Program-made: the position numbers and the translations under genes
Notes under the pieces: model-generated
Told to the model about the DNA's origin: nothing
The model's database searches: none
What the model saw: only the letters and a program-made list of their open reading frames with translations
Assembly: GCA_030611765.1 (NCBI GenBank)
Contig: JAUWPE010000010.1
Location: 1-39,235 of the forward strand
From: Candidatus Cloacimonadota bacterium
GTDB lineage: Bacteria > Cloacimonadota > Cloacimonadia > JGIOTU-2
Reading direction: 5' to 3'
Length of the DNA stretch: 39,235 bases
In this document: piece by piece, positions 23,956-32,693 of the stretch
Numbering within the stretch: position 1 is the first letter of the stretch
Layout: the number at the start of each line of letters is the position of its first letter

Positions 23956-24819
23956 ATGAAATCCAAAATAAAAGTTGTAGTAAATTATCTTTTCATCCTT
24001 ATCGGAGCAGCCATTATGGGATTGTCCCTTGTGGTGTTCCTTTCTCCCAATAAGATCGCTGCCGGCGGCGTTAGCGGTCTTGCTGTAGTTATCAATCATC
24101 TTTTTAATATCCCTATCGGCCTGATAATGCTGGTCTTTAACATTCCGCTTTTCCTGATAGCGATAAAGGTTCTCGGTAAACGATTCGGCATCCGCACACT
24201 CTTCGGCATGATCAGTTTTTCATTATTTACGGATTTTTTTAATAATGTACTACACCTTCCGGCAGTTACCGAAAATCCCCTTCTTGCCGGTCTTTACGGA
24301 GGACTGTTGCTCGGTGTTGGACTGGGTATTGTATTCAAAGTAAATGGTTCTACCGGCGGCTCTGATATTATTGCCCAGATATTCAGCCAGAAACGGATCA
24401 TGACTGCCGGCAATACATTCATCTTGATAGATTTCTTGGTGATCAGCATTGCGGGATTTTGTTTCAAGGGAGTTGAATACGCCCTGTGGGGATTCATTGC
24501 GTTGTATATTTCCAGCAAAGTTATAGATGTTATCATAGCCGGACTGGGTTATGCAAAAGCTTCTTTGATAATATCCAACAAATCGGAAGAAATCAAGGAT
24601 ATAATCTTTGAGAAAATGAACAGAGGAGTGACATTTCTAAAAAGCGAAGGAGCATATTCCCACATAAAAAGAGATGTAATTCTGTGCATTGTTTCTCGAA
24701 GAGAAGTCGCAAAACTAAGCGAAATCGTGAAATCAACCGACCCCGATGCCTTTGTCATCATACAGGAAGTTCATCAGGTTCTCGGTAAGGGCTTTAAACC
24801 CCGTGAAAATATTGTATAA
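23956..24819 (+). CDS. YitT family membrane protein with C-terminal DUF2179
   Basis: 287 residues. There are five or six membrane helices in the first ~200 residues (LFILIGAAIMGLSLVVFLSP, GGVSGLAVVINHLF, GGLLLGVGLGIVFKVNGSTGGSDI). The cytosolic DUF2179 domain follows (SEEIKDIIFEKMNRGVTFLKSEGAYS...VILCIVSRRE), a fold related to PII-like sensors. YitT proteins are widespread but have no settled function; transport has been suggested. It probably shares a transcript with the mannosyltransferase 28 nt upstream. A 331-nt gap without a gene follows. Confidence 0.93.
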   Translation: MKSKIKVVVNYLFILIGAAIMGLSLVVFLSPNKIAAGGVSGLAVVINHLFNIPIGLIMLVFNIPLFLIAIKVLGKRFGIRTLFGMISFSLFTDFFNNVLHLPAVTENPLLAGLYGGLLLGVGLGIVFKVNGSTGGSDIIAQIFSQKRIMTAGNTFILIDFLVISIAGFCFKGVEYALWGFIALYISSKVIDVIIAGLGYAKASLIISNKSEEIKDIIFEKMNRGVTFLKSEGAYSHIKRDVILCIVSRREVAKLSEIVKSTDPDAFVIIQEVHQVLGKGFKPRENIV

Positions 24820-24890
24820 TTGAGGAGAAAAGAAATATCAACTACGAAATACACCCGTCTCCATTACATTACACCAAGGCAGGCGAAAGA

Positions 24891-24992
24891 CAAAAAAAAA
24901 TTATTTTCAAAGAAAAAAATTATTCAATTCAGGTAGCAATTTTTGAAGTATATAGAGAGATGGGCCAGGATTTTAATAGAATTGTATTATGA
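24891..24992 (+). pseudogene. Possible GxxExxY-protein fragment
   Basis: Read in the frame ending at TGA 24990-24992, the stretch gives KIIFKEKNYSIQVAIFEVYR followed by EMGQDF. This resembles the start of GxxExxY proteins (a K-Y-I-x-GAAxEVH/Y-x-ELGxGF pattern), but the expected GFLExxY is replaced by DFNRIVL and a stop. The frame upstream is broken at the A-run near 24892-24900. It is either a decayed gene fragment or chance similarity. Confidence 0.3.
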
Positions 24993-25052
24993 ATAAAAAA
25001 ATAAACAAAATTAATAAAATGAAGTTTAAAAGAATATTTTTCTTAAACAACA

Positions 25053-25079
25053 TTTTCGTGCTTTTCGAGTTTTTCGCCT
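25053..25079 (+). repeat. Three tandem 9-nt units (TTTTCGnnn)
   Basis: TTTTCGTGC, TTTTCGAGT and TTTTCGCCT follow each other without gaps at 25053-25061, 25062-25070 and 25071-25079. The first six bases of each unit are identical. It is intergenic, ~70 nt before pdxJ. Confidence 0.6.
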
Positions 25080-25150
25080 GCAACGGCGTCCTGTCAGGGC
25101 GTATCGAAGCGAAGACATGTGGTTAAAAATATTTATATGTAGGAGATTTT

Positions 25151-25858
25151 ATGGCAAAATTAGGTGTGAATATCGATCATATCGCAACAATACGGCAGGC
25201 GCGGAAAACTTTTGAGCCCGACCCCGTCGAAGCTGCTTTTATCGCAGAAAAACATGGCGCCGACCAGATTACGATCCATCTGCGCGAAGACAGACGCCAC
25301 ATGCAGGATAGGGATCTGCGGATTCTCAGAGAAACAGTGCAAACAAAACTGAACCTCGAAATGGCGCCCACAGAAGAGATGGTCGCGATCGCAAAAGCTG
25401 TGCATCCCGACACTGTTACATTGGTTCCGGAAAAGCGTGAAGAAGTCACCACAGAAGGTGGCTTGAATCTCGAACTGAAAGGTCTCGAGGAAAAAATACA
25501 GGAACTCAAAAAAGCAGAAATATTCGTGAGCGTCTTTATTGATCCTGACAACGAAGTGGTGAAAATGGCGCACAAATTGGGCGCTGACGCAGTCGAACTC
25601 CATACCGGTTATTTTGCGAATTCAAAAACCGATGAGGATATAGATAAAGAAGTGGAACGCATCAAAGAAGCTGTCCATGTTGGAAAAAAACTTGGACTTT
25701 ATATGGTTGTCGGGCACGGAATCACCTATTTCAATGCTCATTATCTCGCAAATATTAAGGATATTGAAGAATATAATATCGGACATTCAATCATATCCCG
25801 CGCCGTGATGGTCGGGCTGGGAAGAGCAGTTCAAGAGATGAAGGCGCTCGTTTCCTGA
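25151..25858 (+). CDS. pdxJ: Pyridoxine 5'-phosphate synthase
   Basis: 235 residues, full length. PdxJ condenses 1-deoxyxylulose-5-phosphate with 3-amino-2-oxopropyl phosphate to form pyridoxine phosphate, the last step of the DXP-dependent vitamin B6 route in the cytosol. Family signatures are KLGVNIDHIATIRQAR at the N-terminus, ITIHLREDRRHMQDRD, LVPEKREEVTTEGGL, ELHTGYFA and VGHGITYFNA, covering the phosphate and substrate sites of the TIM barrel. TAGGAG precedes ATG 25151. It leads a tightly packed plus-strand run; waaA starts 5 nt after its stop. Confidence 0.98.
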   Translation: MAKLGVNIDHIATIRQARKTFEPDPVEAAFIAEKHGADQITIHLREDRRHMQDRDLRILRETVQTKLNLEMAPTEEMVAIAKAVHPDTVTLVPEKREEVTTEGGLNLELKGLEEKIQELKKAEIFVSVFIDPDNEVVKMAHKLGADAVELHTGYFANSKTDEDIDKEVERIKEAVHVGKKLGLYMVVGHGITYFNAHYLANIKDIEEYNIGHSIISRAVMVGLGRAVQEMKALVS

Positions 25859-25863
25859 ATGAT

Positions 25864-27102
25864 ATGTACGCCTATCTTGCGATAATTTCTATTCTCTCAT
25901 TCTTGCTTATTCCTTTTTTCATCTTTAAATATATTAAAAATCCCTATGAGTGGAGGCAGCGACTCGGATTTATAAATGTTCCCAGGCACAGTAAAAAGAC
26001 TATCTGGTTCCATGCTGCTTCAGTTGGGGAGATCAATGCGCTCATTCCCCTTATTGAGAAATTCATTGAATCAAACAAAAGTAGTTTTTTCGTTGTAATT
26101 TCTACAATGACCACAACCGGTCATGAGAGAGCAAAGGAGCTGGCTGCAAAGTATCCTGAAAATATATTCCCGATCCTGATTCCGCTGGATATTTCTTTCG
26201 CAGTAAAAAAAGCATTAAGAAAAATATCACCCGATGTTCTTGTTATTTCAGAAACGGAAATTTGGCCTGTTTTGATTCATTATGCCAACAAATATTCCGC
26301 AAAAATTCTTATCATCAACGGCAGGATATCCCATAAAACGGTAAAAAGCTACAAGAGATTTTGGTTTATTTTTAAAGATACTCTTAAAAATATTGATGCA
26401 TTCGGTGTTCAAACCAATGAAGATAAGCGAAAATTTGCAGAATTAACAGATAAAGCGATAGATGTAACCGGCAACCTGAAATTTGCCCTCCACCTACCTG
26501 ATTATGATATAGAAGCGATCAAAAGTAAATGGTATCTCACTTCACCTTTCATAATAACTTTTGGAAGCTCTCGTCCGGGCGAAGAACTCCTTGTGGCAGA
26601 GCTGTATCATTTTCTTAAAAACAAGAAAATCGATTTCCAGATTATTCTTGCTCCCAGACATTTACAACGGCTCGACGAGATCGAAAGACTTCTCTCTCAG
26701 AATAAAGTTAAATTCCAAAAGCTGTCTGAAGTATTTTCCCCAGCACCTCTTCTTCTTATTGACACAATGGGGGAGCTAATAAAGGGCTATGCGGTTTCTG
26801 ATGTTGTTTTGGTTGGAGGAAGCTTTTATGATTTTTCCGGTCACAATCCACTCGAACCTGCGTATTTTTCCAAGCCGATCATTATGGGACCCTATTATTC
26901 GAGCTGTAAGGATTCTGTTGCTGCACTGAGTTCTGCGGGAGCTATTCAAATAGTGGAAAGGGAGCATTTGCCAGGTGTAATTCTTGATTTGTATGACAAT
27001 CCTCAAAAAATAATTGAAATGGGAATGAAAGCAAAGAAGGTTATGGAGCAGAACGGGGATGCTCTTGAAAAAAACTTGCAAATGATCCAACGTTTTCTTT
27101 AA
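25864..27102 (+). CDS. waaA: 3-deoxy-D-manno-octulosonic acid (Kdo) transferase
   Basis: 412 residues, GT30 family with an N-terminal membrane segment (YLAIISILSFLLIPFFIFKY). Conserved pieces are the WFHAASVGEINAL stretch with its catalytic glutamate, VVISTMTTTGHERAKEL, SETEIWPVLI, INGRISHKT, and the C-terminal GGSFYDFSGHNPLEPA donor-binding region. It attaches Kdo to lipid A precursors at the cytosolic side of the inner membrane. It is therefore good evidence for a lipopolysaccharide-bearing outer membrane. ATG 25864 lies 5 nt past the pdxJ stop, so the two are co-transcribed. Whether it adds one or more Kdo units is not readable from sequence. Confidence 0.95.
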   Translation: MYAYLAIISILSFLLIPFFIFKYIKNPYEWRQRLGFINVPRHSKKTIWFHAASVGEINALIPLIEKFIESNKSSFFVVISTMTTTGHERAKELAAKYPENIFPILIPLDISFAVKKALRKISPDVLVISETEIWPVLIHYANKYSAKILIINGRISHKTVKSYKRFWFIFKDTLKNIDAFGVQTNEDKRKFAELTDKAIDVTGNLKFALHLPDYDIEAIKSKWYLTSPFIITFGSSRPGEELLVAELYHFLKNKKIDFQIILAPRHLQRLDEIERLLSQNKVKFQKLSEVFSPAPLLLIDTMGELIKGYAVSDVVLVGGSFYDFSGHNPLEPAYFSKPIIMGPYYSSCKDSVAALSSAGAIQIVEREHLPGVILDLYDNPQKIIEMGMKAKKVMEQNGDALEKNLQMIQRFL

Positions 27103-27120
27103 TTCATGAGTGAGGTAAAC

Positions 27121-28116
27121 ATGAAAGAAGCAATGTTTTATAAAAAGCTTAATAACGGCTCGGTTCAGTGCCGTCTCTGTCCTCAGATGTGTGAGATCGA
27201 GGATGGGAAAAGGGGAATGTGCTTTGGCAGAAAGAATGAAAAGGGCATACTCTATGCAGAAAATTACGGTGAAACGATCTCCGTAGCAATCGATCCTATC
27301 GAGAAAAAACCTCTCTATCATTTCTATCCGGGAAAGGAAATTCTCTCAATCGGACCAAACGGATGTAATCTCACCTGTGATTTTTGTCAGAATTATACAA
27401 TCTCGCAGCAGAAAGCCCCGACAAGTGCTCTTAGTATGGGAGATCTGATCACATTATGCAAAAAATATAACTCGATCGGCGTTGCCTATACGTACACTGA
27501 ACCGCTCATCTGGTACGAATATATTCTGGATACCGCAAAGATATTACGCGCTCATGATCTCAAAGTTGTGCTGGTGACGAATGGTTTCATAAATCCCGAA
27601 CCTTTGAAACAATTACTTCCATACGTCGATGCGATGAATGTTGATCTCAAGGCATTCAATAATGATTTTTACAAAACCTATTGTTCAGGACGATTAGAAC
27701 CGGTGAAGAATACCATCAAAATCGCTGCGAAACACACGCATGTAGAAGTCACGAACCTGATTATCACAGATTTGAATGATTCAAGAAAGGAAATTGAGGA
27801 GCTGGTTGCCTTCATAGCCGATGTTAATAAAGATATTCCTCTGCATTTCTCACGATATTTCCCTGTATATAAAATGAAGAAACCTCCCACAAAGGTGGAA
27901 ACTCTGGAAATGGCGTATGAGATCGGGGAAAAGAAGCTTTCCTATGTTTATGTTGGAAATATAAATTTACCGAATACTCATGACACACACTGCCCAAATT
28001 GTAATGAGTTGCTGATAAAACGCTCAGGATTTTACACTTCAATCTCACATATTACTGAGCAAAATTCCTGCGAAAAATGCGGACAGAAGATTAAAGGAGT
28101 CCACCTTTTTGAATAG
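27121..28116 (+). CDS. amrS: AmmeMemoRadiSam-system radical SAM enzyme
   Basis: 331 residues from ATG 27121, chosen because GAGG lies 5 nt upstream; ATG 27106 is also in frame. The radical SAM motif is C-x3-C-x2-C in GPNGCNLTCDFCQNY. There is an N-terminal cysteine cluster (CRLCPQMCEIEDGKRGMC) and a C-terminal CxxC pair set (CPNCNELL, CEKCG) that may bind zinc or a second cluster. Further typical parts are ETISVAIDPIEKKPLYHFYPG and YTYTEPLIWYEY. The family normally accompanies MEMO1 and AMMECR1 proteins; neither is in this window. The reaction is unknown, though it is related to pyruvate formate-lyase activators. It is in the run after waaA. Confidence 0.92.
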   Translation: MKEAMFYKKLNNGSVQCRLCPQMCEIEDGKRGMCFGRKNEKGILYAENYGETISVAIDPIEKKPLYHFYPGKEILSIGPNGCNLTCDFCQNYTISQQKAPTSALSMGDLITLCKKYNSIGVAYTYTEPLIWYEYILDTAKILRAHDLKVVLVTNGFINPEPLKQLLPYVDAMNVDLKAFNNDFYKTYCSGRLEPVKNTIKIAAKHTHVEVTNLIITDLNDSRKEIEELVAFIADVNKDIPLHFSRYFPVYKMKKPPTKVETLEMAYEIGEKKLSYVYVGNINLPNTHDTHCPNCNELLIKRSGFYTSISHITEQNSCEKCGQKIKGVHLFE

Positions 28117-28480
28117 ATGCGAAATACTATCACATTTCACTCTTGCTGACGGAATACTGATCGTCTTTGTGATCGTTGCAATTATCGTCTCGTCTATCTT
28201 TGTTTATAAAAATGGTGCAGAAAGCGAATATGCAATTATTGAATACAATGGACAAACTGAGAATATTTCATTGAATAAAGATCAAATGATTTCATTGGAA
28301 AACGGTATGATGATCGAAGTAAAAGACGGCAGGATCCGTGTGAAAGATTCCGACTGCCCTCAAAAAATATGCGTAAAGCATGGTTGGATCCGCTACGGCA
28401 ATGACGTGATCGTATGCCTGCCGAACAAAACGATCATTTACCTCAAAAAAAAATCCGATCTTGATTACATAACAAGATAA
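28109..28480 (+). CDS. NusG domain II-containing membrane-anchored protein
   Basis: 123 residues starting at TTG 28109, overlapping amrS by 8 nt, with AAGGAG ~10 nt before. One N-terminal membrane helix (LADGILIVFVIVAIIVSSIFVY) is followed by a small extracytoplasmic beta domain. The hallmark SDCPQKICVKHGWI and NDVIVCLPNKTIIYL is that of the NusG-domain-II (DUF) family, with three conserved cysteines. It is unrelated in function to transcription factor NusG. The family commonly sits beside Gx transporter genes, as it does here (next gene 3 nt away), suggesting a shared envelope or uptake role. Confidence 0.88.
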   Translation: MNRCEILSHFTLADGILIVFVIVAIIVSSIFVYKNGAESEYAIIEYNGQTENISLNKDQMISLENGMMIEVKDGRIRVKDSDCPQKICVKHGWIRYGNDVIVCLPNKTIIYLKKKSDLDYITR

Positions 28481-28483
28481 CGC

Positions 28484-29017
28484 ATGAAAACATCAACTGA
28501 AAAGATACTCATCCTTGCTGCATATTCGATCATGGCTGTGCTGCTCTTCGTTGTTGAAAGTATTATTCCAAAACCTCTGCCTTTTATGCGGATCGGGCTG
28601 GCGAATGTGTTCATCTTGCTTATTCTTGTACATATCGATTTTACTTCTGCACTAGTTGTAACCCTGACAAAGGTTATTATAGGAAATCTTTTTTCAGGAC
28701 TGCTCTTTACTCCGCTTGTTCTTTTCTCTCTGGTAAGCAGCATCGTTTCTCTCGCTGTCATGTGGGCTCTTTATAAAAGCAGAATTTCTTTCAGTCTGAT
28801 TGGAGTGAGCATTGCAGGTGCTCTTTCACATCTGCTCACCCAGCTTGTGCTTGGTTATTTTCTTTTCATTCATTCTTCGAGAATTTTTGCTCTATTTCCG
28901 ATTATTCTGCTTATTGGTTTAATAAGCGGTTTGATCACAGGGATTTTGGTTATAATTCTATATAAGAATATTCGATTAAGTTTTGACAGTTCAATGGAAT
29001 CCTGCGAAAAAATGTAA
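28484..29017 (+). CDS. Gx transporter family membrane protein (Hpre_diP_synt_I)
   Basis: 177 residues with five or six membrane helices. Characteristic segments are IPKPLPFMRIGLANVFILL and LTKVIIGNLFSGLLFTP. Databases often call this family 'heptaprenyl diphosphate synthase component I', but the proteins are integral membrane, ECF-transporter-like and have no prenyl-synthase motif. I therefore do not connect it with the prenyl-lipid operon at 4.2-7.4 kb. It is packed between the NusG-II gene (3 nt) and the PBP gene (3 nt). The substrate is unknown. Confidence 0.9.
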   Translation: MKTSTEKILILAAYSIMAVLLFVVESIIPKPLPFMRIGLANVFILLILVHIDFTSALVVTLTKVIIGNLFSGLLFTPLVLFSLVSSIVSLAVMWALYKSRISFSLIGVSIAGALSHLLTQLVLGYFLFIHSSRIFALFPIILLIGLISGLITGILVIILYKNIRLSFDSSMESCEKM

Positions 29018-29020
29018 CGT

Positions 29021-31183
29021 ATGAAAAAAGTAAATTTTTGGAAAATTTTATTCATTGTGACCTGTGTGTGCTTATTCTTTACAGGACTTGTTGCCGGTTT
29101 GCTCTATCATTACAGTATTGAGCTTCCTCCTGTATCACAGCTTGAAGAATACGAGCTTATGAATGGCACCAAAGTGTTTGATAAAGATGGTAATCTTGTG
29201 AAAATATTTGCCAGTGAACATCGAAGAAGCGTGCCATTGTCAGAAATCTCAGACACACTTATCAATGCCTTTATCGCAATGGAAGATGAAAATTTCTATG
29301 ATCATATGGGAATCGATTTTACATCCATTGCCCGTGCAGTTCTTGCGAACTTTACAACAGGCAGGATACGCCAAGGAGCGAGCACCATTACACAGCAGCT
29401 TGCACGGGATATGTTCTTAACCCTCGAGCAGTCCATGGATAGGAAGATCAAAGAGGCGCTTCTCAGCTTCAAGATCGAGCGAACCTTTTCCAAGGATCAA
29501 ATCCTTGAGATGTATCTCAATAAAACTTATCTTGGCGGCGGCAATTATGGTGTGGAGTCAGCAGCTCAAAACTATTTTGGGAAGTCATCAAAAGACCTCA
29601 CGCTGGCGGAATGTGTACTTCTTGCAAGAATTCCACAAGCGCCATCATATCTTAACCCGCGCCTTAATTATGACGAGGTCGTTCGTCGAAGTAAATTTGT
29701 CCTCGCACAAATGTATGAGTTGGGCTACATAGATGATACCGCATATTACAAGGCATATTACGACACGGTGGAGATCAAAACACGGAAAAAAGCAAAGGAT
29801 TCTGCTGACTATTTCTTTGAATATGTGCGAAAATATATCGAGCAAAAATACGGCACTTCTATCCTGTATAATGGTGGCTTGCAGGTTTATACAACCCTTG
29901 ATCTGGATTTGACCAACTTTGCTGATTCGGTTCTTAACAATCATCTGGCTGAATTTGAAAATAAAATGAATTACGATGTGAAATATGATGAATTTCCTGC
30001 TGATACTTTTGATATTGATACCAAATATGTGCAGGGCGGTGTGTTCGCGATTGAGCCAAATACGGGATATGTTCGTGCAATGATCGGCGGCAGAAATTTC
30101 AATCATAGCAAATTCAATCGGATGCAGCAGGCACGGAGGCAACCCGGCTCAGCATTCAAACCTTTTATTTATACTGCTGCAATGGCAAATGGTTACACCG
30201 CTGCTACTATGATCAACGACCTTCCACTTGTATTTCTGCAGAATGATGCGACATACTGGAAACCAACGAACTACGCTGATAAATTCTACGGCTTGACACG
30301 GCTGCGCCTTGCACTCAAGCATTCAAGGAATATTCCGGTGATAAAGATATTCATGTATCTGACTCCTTATGAAGTGATAAAATATGCGGAACGTCTCGGT
30401 ATTGACAGCCCCTTATATCCATTTCCCGCACTCTCACTTGGTTCTGCAGAGGTTTATCCGGCTGAACTTATTTCTGCCTACTGCCCATTTGCAAATGGTG
30501 GCAAGCGGGTTGATCCCATCTACATCAAAAGAATTGATGATGAAACAGGAAAAATGCTTGAAGAACACCTTCCTCATTCCTTGCAGGTCATAAGCGAAGA
30601 GATCGCCTATCTTATGACAAATTTGATGCAGTCTGTTGTTGATGGGGGAACTGCCGGTGGGATTCGATGGCGTGGATTTTATCTTCCTGCCGCGGGAAAA
30701 ACCGGTACAACCGATAATTTTCAGGATGCCTGGTGCATTGCCTATACTACTCAACTTGTACTCGGTATCTGGGTTGGATTTGATGATAATATCACACTTG
30801 GAAAAGGGCAGGCAGGCGCTTATGTTGCGGTGCCGCCATGGCCCTATATTATGAAGAGAGCAGTATATAATAGTTCACTAAAAGATTCGACTGGAGAAGC
30901 GATCGTGAACAAAAAACTTTTTGAGTTTAACGAACCTTATAATATTATTCATGTGACGATCTCCGAGAAGACCGGATTGCTTGCCCAGCCCTTTGAAAAG
31001 GAAGTCACTGACGAAATATTTATCGGAGGAACCGAACCGACAATTCTTTCCGATAGTCTGGGTTATAACTTTGAGCCAATTGGTTATCAGGATTTGAGCA
31101 TAGATACTCTCTATATAGATATGGATGAATATTATCGTACTATGCGGTACAAGAAAAGTATTAGATCACACCGAACCGAATGA
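29021..31183 (+). CDS. Bifunctional class A penicillin-binding protein (PBP1a type)
   Basis: 720 residues with an N-terminal membrane anchor (ILFIVTCVCLFFTGLVAGLLY). The GT51 glycosyltransferase domain spans ~50-230: MEDENFYDHMGID (catalytic Glu), GASTITQQLARDMFL, KIKEALLSFKIE and LNKTYLGGGNYGVE. The transpeptidase domain has SAFKPFIY (active-site Ser), SRN and AGKTGTTDNFQDAW (KTG box). It polymerises and cross-links peptidoglycan in the periplasm. It follows the Gx transporter gene by 3 nt, and its stop overlaps the start of the GT2 gene as ATGA, so translation is coupled. Length and motifs are complete. Confidence 0.96.
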   Translation: MKKVNFWKILFIVTCVCLFFTGLVAGLLYHYSIELPPVSQLEEYELMNGTKVFDKDGNLVKIFASEHRRSVPLSEISDTLINAFIAMEDENFYDHMGIDFTSIARAVLANFTTGRIRQGASTITQQLARDMFLTLEQSMDRKIKEALLSFKIERTFSKDQILEMYLNKTYLGGGNYGVESAAQNYFGKSSKDLTLAECVLLARIPQAPSYLNPRLNYDEVVRRSKFVLAQMYELGYIDDTAYYKAYYDTVEIKTRKKAKDSADYFFEYVRKYIEQKYGTSILYNGGLQVYTTLDLDLTNFADSVLNNHLAEFENKMNYDVKYDEFPADTFDIDTKYVQGGVFAIEPNTGYVRAMIGGRNFNHSKFNRMQQARRQPGSAFKPFIYTAAMANGYTAATMINDLPLVFLQNDATYWKPTNYADKFYGLTRLRLALKHSRNIPVIKIFMYLTPYEVIKYAERLGIDSPLYPFPALSLGSAEVYPAELISAYCPFANGGKRVDPIYIKRIDDETGKMLEEHLPHSLQVISEEIAYLMTNLMQSVVDGGTAGGIRWRGFYLPAAGKTGTTDNFQDAWCIAYTTQLVLGIWVGFDDNITLGKGQAGAYVAVPPWPYIMKRAVYNSSLKDSTGEAIVNKKLFEFNEPYNIIHVTISEKTGLLAQPFEKEVTDEIFIGGTEPTILSDSLGYNFEPIGYQDLSIDTLYIDMDEYYRTMRYKKSIRSHRTE

Positions 31184-32307
31184 TCATTCTTATTATTTTT
31201 TTAGGCGTCCTTCTTTTCTATTATCTCATCTATCTCGGAATATTTTACAGAGGAATGGGACGGAAATACACTGCAGCAATGAATGCCAAACCCTTTGTCT
31301 CCGTGATTGTGGCAGCACGAAATGAAGAAAGCACAATTCCTCAACTCCTCACTTCTCTCATTAATCAGGATTATCCTGAAGATAAGTATGAGATCATCAT
31401 TGCAGATGACAATTCCGACGATAATACTGCAAGTATAGTTCAGGATTTTCAGAGAAAAAGTAATAATTTAATTTTGCTTCCTATAAATATTTTCGACGAT
31501 GTGGTTTCGCGCAAAAAAAATGCTCTTACTCATGCAGTACAAAAAAGCATAGGCGAGATCATTCTCACTACTGATGCAGATTGTGTTGTTACATATCAAT
31601 GGATTTCCGGCATGGTGCGATATTTTGGAAGAGGAGTGGGAATGGTTGCAGGTTTGTCCACACCTTTTATTCCACAATGGAAGGATGCTACCTTATTCCA
31701 GAAGTATGAATATGTGGATACTATCGGACTTTTTTTTGCTGCCGCAGGAGCACTTGGAGCAGGTAAAGCATTTTCCTGCAGCGGACAGAATATAGGGTTC
31801 ACAAGAGAAGCTTTTAATAAAGTTCAGGGTTATGAAACCATAAAAAGACATATTTCGGGAGATGACGTCCTTCTTATGCAACTCATTCAAAATGCAGGGT
31901 ATGAAATACGCTTCGCATTTGGCAAAGAGACACAGTCGCTCACAAAATCAGAAAGGAAATTGAGTAATTTTCTTAATCAGCGCACACGATGGGCTTCCAA
32001 TGAAAGATCTCAAATTTCCCTGAATATTGAATTTTATCTTTATCTTGCAGATGTGTTTTTACTAAATGTACTTATCATCGTTGGGCTTTTTTTTATACCT
32101 CTTTATGCTGCCGGGGCATGGTTGCTGAAAGCAATAGGAGAATATGTAATTCTACAAAAAGGTATCACGCGTTTTGAGTTGAATAAGAAATCCCTCTCAA
32201 ATTTTCCATTATGGGCAATTTTGCAACCTCTATATATCACGATCGTAGGAATCGGAGGAAAACTGCATCTCTTTTCATGGAACAAAAAACCACGAACAAG
32301 GTCATAA
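31180..32307 (+). CDS. Membrane glycosyltransferase family 2 protein
   Basis: 375 residues. It has an N-terminal membrane helix (IILIIFLGVLLFYYLIYLGIF), then a GT-A domain: SVIVAARNEESTIP, IIADDNSDDNT, TTDADCVV (DxD-like), SGDDVLLMQ and the QRTRW motif of processive-type enzymes. Two or three C-terminal membrane helices follow. This is the layout of polysaccharide and glycolipid synthases that work at the inner membrane; the product cannot be told. It overlaps the PBP gene by 4 nt and ends the plus-strand run that starts at pdxJ. A 386-nt gap follows. Confidence 0.9.
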   Translation: MIILIIFLGVLLFYYLIYLGIFYRGMGRKYTAAMNAKPFVSVIVAARNEESTIPQLLTSLINQDYPEDKYEIIIADDNSDDNTASIVQDFQRKSNNLILLPINIFDDVVSRKKNALTHAVQKSIGEIILTTDADCVVTYQWISGMVRYFGRGVGMVAGLSTPFIPQWKDATLFQKYEYVDTIGLFFAAAGALGAGKAFSCSGQNIGFTREAFNKVQGYETIKRHISGDDVLLMQLIQNAGYEIRFAFGKETQSLTKSERKLSNFLNQRTRWASNERSQISLNIEFYLYLADVFLLNVLIIVGLFFIPLYAAGAWLLKAIGEYVILQKGITRFELNKKSLSNFPLWAILQPLYITIVGIGGKLHLFSWNKKPRTRS

Positions 32308-32693
32308 CAAACAAGGACTCGGGATAATAAAAATCAGGTTCTCTTTCAAAAAACTATAGGTAGCGAAAATATTAACAGGAAATTGACTTGGATTAGATTT
32401 ATTAAAAAAGAAAAGAAGGATAATCCAATGTAAAATTCACTTGGAACCGAAAATATGGAAGTGCTATTTAAAGTGCAGGGATATTATATTCTGCGGGTGT
32501 AATTTATTAGTCGGAAGATGAGAATTAATGATAAACAGTTAGCAGTATTTTTCAAGAACTGATTGATTTATATAGTCAAGTAATTATGAACAATATTTTA
32601 GACCATTATATTTAATCCGATTTTATAATCTCTGAACTTTTTACTTGACAATCAAAATAAGAAAATTATTTTATTCTTCACAAGGGGAAAAAC
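32308..32693 (+). other. Gene-free 386-nt gap before the PD40 lipoprotein
   Basis: I see no convincing gene; all frames are short. There is an 8-bp inverted repeat, TTGGATTA/TAATCCAA (32388-32395 and 32421-32428), with a 25-nt A-rich loop, and the promoter-like sequence at 32645-32672. No RNA gene was recognised. Confidence 0.55.
32645..32672 (+). promoter_or_regulatory. Candidate promoter of the PD40 lipoprotein
   Basis: TTGACA at 32645-32650 and TATTTT at 32667-32672 are 16 nt apart. They lie 22 nt upstream of the ATG, with AAGGGG as ribosome binding site between them. Confidence 0.4.

Larger units (their letters stand above)
24820..25150 (+). other. Gene-free 331-nt gap between yitT and pdxJ
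   Basis: I find no intact gene here. It holds a degraded coding-like piece (24891-24992) and a 9-nt tandem repeat (25053-25079). A GC-richer patch at 25077-25115 contrasts with the very A/T-rich surroundings. The pdxJ ribosome binding site (TAGGAG) is at 25140-25145. Confidence 0.6.

Noticed and set aside
28484-29017. Reading this gene as a heptaprenyl diphosphate synthase subunit linked to the prenyl-lipid operon
   Set aside because: The sequence is a multi-helix membrane protein of the Gx transporter family and has no Asp-rich motifs. The database name is misleading.
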